A stretch of 64,000 nucleotides of DNA. Source: Trichopria drosophilae. Lineage: Eukaryota; Arthropoda; Insecta; Hymenoptera; Diapriidae. Position numbers and translations under genes: made by a program. Positions 13,420 to 24,729 of the stretch are shown here, piece by piece (the stretch's first letter is position 1; every line of letters starts with the position of its first letter). The notes beneath the pieces are model-generated. The model searched no databases. It was not told where the DNA came from and was given only the letters and a program-made list of their open reading frames with translations. The stretch lies in NCBI GenBank assembly GCA_030407085.1, contig CM059582.1:3162001-3226000 (forward strand). The letters are read 5' to 3'.

Positions 13420-13695
13420 GTCAATCAGGAAATCCGATATGGCGATGAAAAATTGTATTTCATGTATTTTGTAATTGATATTTTTGAAATTATGTTCTTT
13501 GGGGTTTATCAATCGTTGACTACGAATTTAAAATTGGAGTTTTCTAAATTCAAATTACGTATCCAAAATGGCGAGAAAGAAATCTTAAGAATGTCAATAT
13601 TTTCGTAAAATTTCATGGGGTTTTCATGGTCGTTGATTATAAATTTAACATTCAATTTCCTAAATTCAAAATGGTGTTTTCAATAAATGTTGAAT
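13420..13695. repeat. Degenerate tandem repeat, about 80-116-bp units
   Basis: Two units begin with GGGGTTTATCAATCGTTGA at 13501 and GGGGTTTTCATGGTCGTTGA at 13617. Both continue with a shared AAATTTAA...CTAAATTCAAA and then an AAATGGCG/AAATGGTG block. A weaker third unit (with ATATGGCGATG) precedes them. Similar sequence occurs at 5969 and 40736, so this is part of a dispersed family. Confidence 0.5.
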
Positions 13696-13699
13696 GAAA

Positions 13700-16600
13700 T
13701 GGGGTGCTAGAATAAAATAAGTTCCTTCTTGTGTATTCACATATTTACCTTCTCATATTAGTGACTTTTTAAATATAAGCCAGAGAAAATTCTTCATATT
13801 TAGAAATAGTTATTTCGGAATCTGTTGCAAACATTTTCGATTTGATGAAGTTAATTTTCATCACGGATTCTTAAAGATCATATCAAAAATGAGTAGAAAT
13901 GGTATTCATTTAGAAAAGATTTTAAAATTTACTAATAAAAGTGGTGTAATATAGTTTCTTTAGAAATAACCATATTTTGTTCTTGCAACTAATTTCGGAA
14001 ACAGAACAAACATTCAAATTGCATTGTTTAGTTTGAGTGAATAATATTTTTCTTGCAGCTGAATAAATTTCAGATTTAGTCAATTTGAAAGCATTTTTTT
14101 GTGGCTAGCATTAGTAACTGAAAGTATTCCTTTGAAAATATGCATTCTCTATATGTATAATAGTAGAAGATAATAGACTAGAAAACGTAATTAATCCAAT
14201 GCAAAAAAAACATAAATTCTGTTGAAAACAGTAAAAATTGTCTGTTGAATGCAGTAGAAAATTTAGAAACTATTGTTAATTATAATTCTTTTAATTTTGT
14301 TAATCAATGTTGATTTTAAATTAGAAATTATATACACAGTTTCTTTTAAACAAATTCCATCAATTATAGCGATTACTGTTAGTTTTGCGAAGAAGGATAA
14401 AATCAAACTTAAACTTAAATTTCAGTTTTTGGGCGGTTTTAATCCACGATTAATTGCAAATGGTAATACTGCTTAATCTATATACAATTTATACGTAGAA
14501 ATATTTTGATGAATAATTGTGATCAAAAATTAAATGAAATAAAGTAATTTATTTTGGTTAATTAAATATAATTATTCAATTTAATGTTAAAATAAATAAT
14601 GAAATGCATTGTAATATTCTTTTCATTAATTTTAAATTAATTAAAATGAATTTTTACAACCCCTGAAGTTCAATAAGACTTAGCATGACGTGTTTATATT
14701 TAAATATTTTTATAATGAAACCTTTGACTTTTAAAAATGTTGAATTTGAAATTTTGAACAGATTTTCTATATTCTATGGTTTTGTGTTTTTTATTGAAAT
14801 TTGAGATATTAGTTAACAAGAGGATTTATATCTTGTAACAAGAAAACAGTAGCTTTATCTAAATTCATACACTTCGTGATCGTGTATGCTCAGAAGTTTG
14901 TATGATGTCATTTTTAAAACGAGACTATTTCTTACACTGCATGCATATGTTGCAACATATTAACTAGTCCGCTAATCATAAATATAATTAGCAATAATAA
15001 TAATATTCAATAATACAATCCAATTTAAACCTAATAAAAATTGTACTACAGTCAAGTATATATTTATTTTGAACTAAAAAAATAACTTTTTCTCAATGCA
15101 AAAAATTAAAATAGTTGAAGAAGACTTTGCAAATAACAGAAGTATATGTCAGTCTTTAACCAGTAAAATCTTTCATTATTATTATTATTAGTGTGAGTTA
15201 CATTTTATGCTTTAAGAATGCAGTTGTAAATGCAAACGTTAATGTGAGTAGCTTTTGTGTTTTGCACGTTTCATTCATGGAAAGCTTTTCAAGAACGCAT
15301 AACGAAGTTTTATGGGAGTTTTAATGAACGTGACACAGTGAAATCATTACTTCTATGTAGCTATCGCTGACGTATCCAGCTTAAAATAGAAATATGTTAA
15401 CACGAGAACTGTAAATTCTATTGTTACTTTTTCGCTATTTTACTCTTTAAATATTAAACGTGTTTTTTATTAATTTTTGTTATTGTACCTTTTGTTATTG
15501 TACATTTATAATCGCAAACTTCTGGTGGCCTGATTGTTTGTCGCTAATTTCAAACTTTAATAAAAATAAAAGTAAATATAAAAAGTTACTAATAAAAAAA
15601 GTAGTCTCATTTCAAAACTGTTAATTGGACTTATTACATTTTATTTGGTTCTTCTGTGATAAACTGTTAGAGGTTTTCAAATTCCCATTTTATTGCTTGA
15701 TGATCAGTTATTCGCATTGTACTTATTTTCATTTCTAGCGCAGTATAAAAATACATTTTTATACTGATTAAGTAATACAACATTCAATCACAAAATAGGT
15801 ATACAAAGAAAACAAATTGTATGGAGTCATTACTAAAAAAACATAATTTGATATTTCTCTTTTTACGAATATTTCTCATATTAAAAATAGAATAGAAATA
15901 CCTCCAGGTACCAAAACTGTCAATGAAATTAAAAATTCCTTCTAAAAATATGAAATGCTGGTGAAGTACAACATTTTGACTGATAAACATTGAAAAAAAT
16001 GCATATTTGGTTGTTATTCGCTATTACCATATTCGATTTATATAAGATTCAGGTAGAATATGATAAAAACCATAAAAAATTCAATTTTCTTCTGTTGATC
16101 GTTATTTTAATCAACAATATTGTCATAATCAAAGCAACATTGATCAAAACAACATTGATTTGCAATCCACCAGGAGGTTCTACTGTTATTTTAAAACGAT
16201 TATTTAGTCAAGCATCTGTCGTAATAGTAAACTACGATTTTCAAAATATACGTGTACTTACTAAAACAATCAAATTCATAAAAAAGTGTTTGCCACGAAT
16301 ATTTTCGTATTTTTAAACGGAAAACAAAAATGTTTTTAAAGTGTTTAATCTTCGAGAATGTTATACACTGTTGGTTGAAATCGAAAATAATCTCCTTTAC
16401 ATTTTTCATATTAAAAAACATAAAAAAAAAACAAGTTCAAATTTCTTAGTTTTACTATTTAAAAAAGGCGACTACCCTTTTTGCTTTTAGAAAACGTTTA
16501 AATGCAATTTTCACTACGCCAATCGAAAGTTTGCACTCGAAATGGTAGATTAAGTAATTTTCGCTTCATTATAATAGAATATACAGCAAAAGATAGTCAC

Positions 16601-19100
16601 TATTAAATTAAAAACTTTTTTCGTACTTGTGAAAAAACAATTCGTATAGAATCCATCTATGAACGCTTATTAATGTAACTGCCATCCTCCTATAGTGTGA
16701 AGAACCATGGTTATGCGAGCTTCGAGGAAAAACTCGATAAAAATTTTATAACATCATGCTTTGCTGTGGCATAACTTATAAGCACGCCTTGTTTATCTGT
16801 TTGTTCGTACGATTAATTAAATTTTGCATACACGAAATTATACGATTATTTCGCATGCAACGGCCTGAAATATACTTCCTCTTTATAATTATTTAACCAT
16901 AATACATCGATTTACCGATTTCAAATTATATATTATTTTGAAGTGAACATCTTGTATATATCGTTTTCATTAGCCAAAATGATTTTTTAATTAACGGTTG
17001 AAATTTTCCATCTGGAAATTTTCCGGTGGTTTACTCCCATAATATCGTCAATTCAGTTAATTTTATATGATATAAAAATGTTCATATCAATTACAGTTTC
17101 TTGTTGGGGTGGCACATCATGTGGCAACTATGTGAATATTGAAAATTAGTGGCGAAGGACTTCCTGGATGCAAATAGCAGTCTGTTTGTATTAGTATCGC
17201 AGGACGTATTTCGTTTATTGAAATAACTTCGAAACCTTGAAGATTTATATTTTGCATTCAACTAATAAGTTTTTCGATTACTTTTGGTGATTGTAATCGA
17301 ATGGTTCTTTCGAGGTAATCGCATTTTTCTAGAAACAAGAGAAACTATCCTAAAAACAGATAAAACTATCGATTTATTGTTAAAGAACAAACACAAGTAT
17401 GGAAATTAGTTAAGGAAATAAAAAACTACGACGTATTCGTGTGAATAGGTACAATTTTGCACGACCTTCTCCTCATATTATGCAATAAATAATTTACATC
17501 ATAGGCATTCTAACGCCGGATTTACAATTTACTAGCTCTATAGCGAAAAATGTTTTGACACATTTCGATAAACATTAGTATTAAACTAAATTATCGATTT
17601 GAAAATTGTCTTTTGTTATCCACAAATGGTTTGTTTCGATATAAACAGATGGTACCAAGACTATAAAATTTAGACATTTTTTGTTATGATTCAATTTATA
17701 TGGTTGTAACATGTTTAAAAAAAAACAATTATTGGAATTTATATATTGATATATCATAAGCATATCATTTCATATAAGTCTAGCTGTTATAAAACAGAGT
17801 AAAGCTCCGCTTGGTATATAAGAAAATTACAACTAAAAAACTCATAATTAACGTCACAAAAAGTTGTTTCTTTCAATAATGAATGAGATTCCAAATTTAT
17901 CATTCGTCTAAAATTTCATTAAATTGTTTAGTTCAAAATGTAAATAATTTAAATACAATTATTTAACATACTTGAAACACATAAAGCAACTAAACAAAAA
18001 ATGATAATAATCATCGTATGTTAACAAAAAACATTTAGAACGTTTTTAAAAATTACAAAAAAAATTGCAGCAATATATAATAATAAAACAAACAATTATG
18101 CTCGAAAGAAATTGAAACTAGCAAAAATATTAACAAAATCTTTTTTCTGACTCAAATTTTATTCTTTTTGTCTTGTAAAAAAGTTTTTAACAAATAATTT
18201 TGCCAGGAAAAGATTCTTTACTACTTTTCCGGAATGCATTTTTACGAACATTTGCCTAATCATGAAAACTATTCATAATATTTTGAAACTAATAATTTCC
18301 TTTTTTTTATAATGGAATAGAGATATTGAGCGTTGGCTTTAAAATTTCGTAAAAATTGTTCGGTGAAGTTGTAGTGATTTTTTGTTCAAAAGAATAAACC
18401 ATCATATGTTTAAAACCATTCATTGCAAATTTTGTTTGTAAACTTTTTGAGAAGTCAACCTGACGAAAATTTAAGTCACTAGCAAAAGTAATTATTATTG
18501 CAAATTTTGTTTTTTTCCAAATAACAATAATGCCTTTTTTTCAGAAAATAATTTAAACTGAGTTCTTGAACATGCTATAAACTATTTTTCTGTAATATAT
18601 CACACATAGTTTTATAATCAAAATAGAAACGTCAAGGGTTTATATGCATATGAAATAATGATAAGAGAAAATAAAAGAAAATAAACTTTGAATCTACAGT
18701 AAAGTAAATGATTTAATTTTTGAAGCTAAAAATCGACTTACTTATAACTATATAAAAGTTGATTAGTTTTATTAAATAGATGTAGATATTTTTTTTTATG
18801 TTGCAATAAAGTGCAACATTTGAAGCTACTCAATTCAAGATTAAAAATATGCTTCGGGGTTTAAGTATTATAATAATTTCTATTTTAATATGGAACTTCT
18901 TTGATGTTGTTTCAGATCCTAACAAACCTCTACTTTCAAAAACTACGATAAAGTTCAGAGAAATCTTAGCTATCGTGATAATCTGGTGTTTATAATAAAA
19001 CAATATAGGTACTATAAACTAAAATTCCGTTGCAAGTTTTTAATAACCTCCTGAAGTAATGTTTTCACATTGCAAAAGCTCGTGCCTTGTACACGACTCA
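13700..19100. other. Gene-free AT-rich DNA
   Basis: Nothing coding is supported. Frames at 14273, 15784, 15990 and 16200 translate to Phe/Ile/Lys-rich peptides on both strands, typical of AT-rich chance frames. A short ATT microsatellite lies near 15173-15191. Confidence 0.55.
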
Positions 19101-19170
19101 TTATAAGACATTTGATACAATAGAGTCCCGGTATATTTACGTCTCAGCATATTTGCCCAGTTCCGGCTCG

Positions 19171-19309
19171 TTATATTTGTCTGTCGCCGCTCTCTTGTTC
19201 CCCCACCTTGCGCGTTGGGGCCTCAGGAAGGGCCTGCTGTGACGTCACGAACGTAACGCATTTGAAGAGAGTGGGAGAAGCGGCGCTTTCCTTCTTTTGA
19301 CAAATATAA
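19171..19309. mobile_element. GC-rich inverted-repeat element with a CRE
   Basis: The ends are inverted copies: TTATATTTGTC at 19171 and GACAAATATAA ending at 19309. Further in, GCCGCTCTC near 19187 is mirrored by GAGAAGCGGCG near 19275. The interior is GC-rich and contains a perfect TGACGTCA at 19240-19247. The element ends a few bases before an ATG at 19314. It looks like a short non-autonomous element that may act as promoter for the adjacent relic. No target-site duplication could be confirmed. Confidence 0.5.
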
Positions 19310-19313
19310 GAAG

Positions 19314-20005
19314 ATGGGAGGGGAAGGCGAGGAACCCAAATTACCGGGTCCTACTGAACTTCGAAAATGTTTTTTTAGAAAAAATCTCTCAACTCATCGG
19401 TCTTTCATGCAAGCAGTATTTGCCACTATTGATTATAAATCATACATTTTTGTGTCTTGTAACCTGATACATATAATGAAGAGGGTAAAAGTGTCCGCAT
19501 TTCAGAAGTTTTAGCTAATTTGAACCATTTCCATATTGATGTACTTGCAATCAAAAACACATCTAGCATCTTCGGAAACATTCGGCAACTCCCGTCTCGA
19601 AACTAACATAACCTATTCTATTCATGGTGTCAAATGTTTGAGAGGTTAATACCGAGTTATGGATGGGTACCTCGTTTTGGTGGATTTATGCATCCAACAG
19701 TAGGCGTCCATTTTTTAGCAGATTTGCCACATTTAAGAACAGTCGATTGTTCCAACAGTTTTGGAGTGAGTGATGATGAGATCCGTCATTTGATCAGAAA
19801 TAATAGTTTATTGGGGAGTCTGAATCTGGTGGGCTGTGTTGGTGTGGGAGGAGGAGCTGTTGACTACGCTTACGAATCTCTTAAGATGGGTCTTAGAAAC
19901 AAGTTGTTAACTATATACCTTGGCGGGACGAAGGCAACCCAAAGAAAAAAGGACAAGAGGAACAGTTTATTAAAATTGGTCTATAAACGAGCAGAATTAT
20001 TGTAA
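19314..20005 (+). pseudogene. Decayed leucine-rich-repeat-like gene
   Basis: Three pieces on one strand read as one broken protein. Frame 1 (19314 to about 19460) gives MGGEGEEPK then a Phe/Asp-rich stretch. Reading then shifts frame and continues as VLANLNHFHIDVLAIKNTSS to a TAA at 19604. In the same frame after that stop it resumes and runs to the TAA at 20003-20005 (123 aa from the ATG at 19634). The last piece has leucine-rich-repeat character (HLRTVDCS, LLGSLNLVGC, LLTIYLGG) and a basic C-terminus. An AATAAA lies near 20127. The frameshift plus in-frame stop suggest a relic. A short live ORF from 19634 or an unseen intron cannot be excluded. Resemblance to F-box/LRR proteins is inferred from the repeat pattern only. 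Confidence 0.5.
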
Positions 20006-20259
20006 CCCTGCAACGAAGAAAATATCTTGGATATTGTGGGAATACCCTTCCCTTATAAAAACCTTTTTTTTTATTATTTACTTTATTTCCTTTTGTATCT
20101 GTTAACGAATGGTGGAAGGGCTTTGAAATAAAACGCGTGATGTGATCGGCCACAAACTAAAAATCAACTTTATTACGATCAATCGGTGACGACCCGATCG
20201 CGACGTGAACTTCCTAACCCCACGAGGTCCCTAAACGTCCTGAAAAAACCCGATCGTCA

Positions 20260-21930
20260 ATTTTTTTTTGTATCCGATGTCATTGTTAGCTAAAACTTCA
20301 AAAATGCCAGTTCTACTGAAGTAATTTCATTCTTTTTCAGCCTAAAAAATTTACAAAAATCCACCTCGATCCATTCTTGAAACTGTACTTGGTATGACCG
20401 TTTTGTCGCTGCTCTAGATTGTGTTTCATATCAATGCTCTGTTCTTTAAAATGTTCGTTTAACCAGATGTGATACCAAAAAATTGGCGAATTTGACTGTA
20501 GCTATTTCGACAATGTTTTTAAGGTAGATTTTCGTGAATATATTATACTTGTTCGTCAGACTAACAGAAGTATTTTTGTGAAAACTAAAAACGGATAATT
20601 CTACGGACATATTCATTTCCTTTGAAGGATTTCTATTCGAAGGTATTTTCCGCCGTATTCCTGTACTTGATTAAAGTTTAATAATATTTTTTGGTGCGTC
20701 AGTGGCCGTCAACGTGAGACTTCCGCTTCGATGAGCTTATTAACGCTCGAGTGGCGATTATCACCCCCTTTAGAATTTCCTTTTTAGACTTTAGACGTTG
20801 TTAACGTGAATAATTAACTCCTGGCCGTGCCGCATGGTTTACGAACGTTAAATATTAGGCCGAGTTAATCAACTAATTAATAATTTCTTTCAATTCAAGA
20901 GTTTTCTGTCTTTTGGGGAATTTATTGGATAAAACTTTAGTAGGTAAGGTATAACTTAATTAAAGTGATGTTTGCTTTCTGTGTTTGCATTCTGTTGTCA
21001 TTGTGCAAACCTCTTAGTAAGAAACTAGTTGGTGTTACTCGAACCAAGTCAGGCAAAAATTTAGTTTCTTGGTAGGGAGTTTACTTTTTAGCTATATTAG
21101 GATACTGAATTTTAAGAAGTAGAAATTATGTAATTTTAAATTGTACTAGGGGAAATAAAAATTTCGTTGTATTCATTAATAATTAAAATTTATGGTAATT
21201 CACCATGTTATTCAATATGCGTCCTATTTGTTAATGACTTTTTTAATGTGTAAAACGCTATAAATATCTTCCCCTAATACATTCTTAAATGTAAAAAATA
21301 TATTTTAATAAGACACTTGATTTAACAGCAACAGAAATAATCACATTCATTTTGTATTACTATACCATTTAGTCTTTTATTATTCTCAAAGTTTACTTAA
21401 TATTATTAAAGAATTTTAAATGGTTTTTTAAAATTTACATTAAAAAAAGGTAGTGTCTTCTATTTACTCTTCTTTACAACTCAAAAGGTGTTTTTATGAC
21501 ATCGTTTTTGTACTATTTCTGGAACTAAGGAAATTACGACAACAGTTTTCGAGATCACGATGGAAAATATTTAATTTTGCAAAGTTAGGAAGGGATCATA
21601 AAATATTTTCAACAGCGTCATTTACGAAGAGATTAGTACCATTCATTTGGCATAAGAGTTACTAGTGAGAATCGATTTAAATTTCTCAAACTATTTTTAT
21701 TTATTTCTCAATTATTACACATTTCAATAAGAAACTCAAGATCTAGAAACTAGACTGAAAATAACTAAGCTCCCTTTACTGAAGTTTATGAAGTTCACTT
21801 ATTCGATGAAGCATTAATGGATGGAAATTATTTTCCTGATCAAAAGGCAAAAAATGACGTTTTGCGCTCACAGTTAAAGAACACAATTCAATAGCTAATG
21901 TTTAAAAAATTAAATAAATTATTTGTAATA
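20260..21930. other. Gene-free DNA with a possible regulatory patch
   Basis: No gene seen. A GC-richer stretch near 20690-20870 is followed by homeodomain-type TTAATCAACTAATTAATAAT. It could be regulatory, but nothing confirms it. The short frame at 21453-21665 has no splice or start context. Confidence 0.4.
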
Positions 21931-21943
21931 AAAATTTACGAAC

Positions 21944-22076
21944 CTCCACGACGTGGGTTTCGGATGTCATCGGGTCGTGAGTTGATTTGAAGAGTTGTCC
22001 CATTTCCATTGCTCATGTTCATCAGCGGAAGAGACATGCTCTTTGGGCTGACACGTGCCTCAAAACCACCCAGCTG
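21944..22076 (-). CDS. Orphan internal coding exon, gene unknown
   Basis: On the minus strand a TTCTGTCAG acceptor (a NAGNAG type: CAGCAG) precedes an open exon reading QLGGFEARVSPKSMSLPL, then MNMSNGNGTTLQINSRPDD and IRNPRRG. Composition and amino-acid mix are clearly coding. It would end in phase 1 at a GTTCGT donor (plus-strand ACGAAC at 21938-21943), the same unusual donor used twice in the ABCA gene. If not spliced, the frame stops at TAA after GGS, making it a terminal exon. I do not recognise the family. No adjoining exons were found with confidence; the island at 28.9-29.6 kb is a possible upstream promoter. Confidence 0.55.
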
Positions 22077-22099
22077 CTGACAGAAAATACTAATTTTAA

Positions 22100-24480
22100 T
22101 AATATATAATATTTTATTAATTTATAATAGTAGGTAATTATATACTCATGGTCATAGTGGAATTTCGTAAAATGTTATTTTTTATTAATGTAGTAAAAGT
22201 ATGCCGAAAATACGATAGTTGGACTAATTATATCAGAATTACAACTATGTTAAGAATGTGCCGACTATCGTATAGTTCCATAAACTACAATCTTTATTCC
22301 TTGGAAAGGAGAATGTCACGATAGCCAAAAAGTCATTTAAATGTGCAACCTTTACAACATGGATGGAATAAAACAAAATAGAATTGTGAAGATTTAAAAA
22401 AAAAATTTGATGTCCTCCGGACTAGGGAAGTTCAAACAGGACGAGAAACAACATATAAGATTGACACTAAATACAGTGGATAGCGTAAGCAAAAAAAGGT
22501 AAGCAAATAAGACAGTGCTAATTTTTTAAAACTTCACCCGTTCGGAGAAAACTAATTCGTTATTTTTTTCATTTTCTGTTGCTCTTGAATTTTATACCTT
22601 TTACAAAGGTTACAACGTTACAAATTTTGAGTTTTGTATATCGTGGGGATTTTCCCCTTCACTATACACTGAAGTAAGTTTGGTAAATACTATCAACTAT
22701 TATTTTTACTATGATATAATCATTAAATCAGTAATTTTGACATGTACTTAAATCACAGTATTAATTTGGACATTGTTTAAAATTCGAACAATCGGCTTTC
22801 ACATCAATCTCCGAAACGCATAAATGCATTCCACGCTCTATGAAGGCGACGCTATTTCTAGCTCTGCAATTATCTAACATAAGCTGCTCGTCATTTAAAT
22901 TCTATGCACCGCATCGAAATTAGGTAAACATGACTGCGCGTGAAATTGCAAGAACAATAAATACGTTCAGCATTGCACGAGAGTTATGAGATGTGTAAGA
23001 TCTAATTTCTTTGTGATTCTTTAATTTTAGAAATACACTGTTACTAGTCATGAAGATTTAAACTGAACCGATTTTATTCTAAGTCTATACTGATTTCGGA
23101 AAATGAAGTAAATAAAACTTGAGAAAAATTTAAATTCTTCATTATCGGCCGAATACTTCAAATAATAATCCTTGTTTTGGCGACCTTTTCCCATTGCTCT
23201 AAAGGATAGTATTATAACGAATAGTCGAAAAATGAAATAACTTAAATAAAGTCATATACTTTTACCTCTCAGAAAATACAAGATCTGCATTTAGATCTGT
23301 ATAAAATAAACCATTAGTTCAACTCGTAATACAACAATGGTGACTTTTTTTTAAATCTTTAAATTTTGAATCTAGATGCGAAGAAACTAGGACTTAATTG
23401 TGTCAAGCGAACTGATTTATACACTGGGTTGGTTAGTATAACTACGCGTTATATAAATGCGTAAATAATTGCAGAAATTATTTTAAAATATTTACTGTCA
23501 GTGGTCGTTAAAATATTAATACAACTTAACTCGAATATCAGGTTACATAAAGTCGTACGACAAGATTTATTCACTAAAGTTTGAATATTAGAAATACTAT
23601 TAATATCGTTGATTCTTTGTCATGGCAAAATTATTTTTATACAAAGAAACTCAATATAAATATAATTGATTGAATTTTTAGATCTGAGTTGAAAAATTGT
23701 AAAAGAACATAGTTAGTAAGAGCATAAGGTGTCATTAAATATAAATTCTTACACAATTTTCTTTTGTTACTTTATTTCGCAAAAATACATTAATATAAAT
23801 ATCATTTTTTTAAATAAAATTATTGTTAATCCTAGCTTTGTAATCACTAATAATTTTGTATTTATTTTCATGATAAGGGAATATAATTTCAAAATGAATT
23901 ATACAATAGAAAATATTTTAGTTCAGGCCAGAAATGTTAATTAAATTTAGAATAAACACAATTTCATCGCAGCAACAACTTCTTTGTGGATCTCATTTTG
24001 GATGAAAGAAAATGTTTAAATGTTTTTCTGAGATAATTTCAAGACGTAAAAATGACCCATCTTTCAAATTCTGAAGGTACAAGTTGACTAAGAAATGTTG
24101 TGGCACATGTCCTACAAGACAACTTTAAGTTTTATTCCGTTTCGAAATTAACATGTTCATCACTATTTTAACATGGAAACGGAGTGGATTTTTCGAAACG
24201 GAGTTCAAATTATCGCGTCCTCGAATCATCAGCTAGGACAGTCCCTGGTTACTGACTGTGAACTTGAAAATGGTGGACATCAGAATGATCTATTTTGGAA
24301 TTGGAAGCTATCCCAAATGAAAAAATTGAATACCAATTGTAAAATTCAATTTTTTAAAATTCGCTGCCTACCGATTTATTTGTTGGTATGGTTTTGAATT
24401 TTGATAATCGGACTCCATATTGATAAGCAGTGACCGTTGAGTAATAATTTATAGCCTTTTAAAATAAATTTTTGAGCGCT
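22100..24480. other. Intergenic or intronic AT-rich DNA
   Basis: No exon supported. A small hairpin (TACGATAGTTGG near 22209, CCGACTATCGTA near 22261) is visible. A GC-richer patch at 22800-22990 has no open frame. If the orphan exon at 21.9 kb belongs to a gene starting near 29 kb, this would be intron. Confidence 0.4.
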
Positions 24481-24483
24481 GAA

Positions 24484-24640
24484 AACATTTTTTTTGATAC
24501 ACATGTCCGTAAAGTAGGCATTTTACGGACTCCTTTTAGTCCGTAAAGTGTGATTTTACGGACTGATCTCTGTACTTTACGGACTAAAAACAGTCGGTAA
24601 AGTGCCTACTTTTGGGAACAGTGTATCAAAAAATATTGTT
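24484..24640. mobile_element. 157-bp MITE built of CCGTAAA palindromes
   Basis: Terminal inverted repeats of about 45 bp: the left end contains TTTTTTGATACAC and AAAGTAGGCA, and the right end contains TGCCTACTTT and GTGTATCAAAAAA. The inside holds alternating TCCGTAAAGT and TTTACGGACT motifs, six in about 100 bp. Three more copies (GCCGTAAC, GTCCGTAAAAT, CTTTACGGCC) follow outside up to 24726. The element can fold into several alternative hairpins and encodes no protein. Confidence 0.7.
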
Positions 24641-24729
24641 CGCTCCTTGGCCGTAACATTTTACGTGGCTTCGCCAGTCCTCGGACGCACAATCTCCACT
24701 CGGTCCGTAAAATCGAACTTTACGGCCCA

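Noticed and set aside
15990..16316. 108-aa plus ORF overlapping minus frames
   Set aside because: Ile/Lys/Phe-rich on both strands, as expected for AT-rich DNA without coding constraint.
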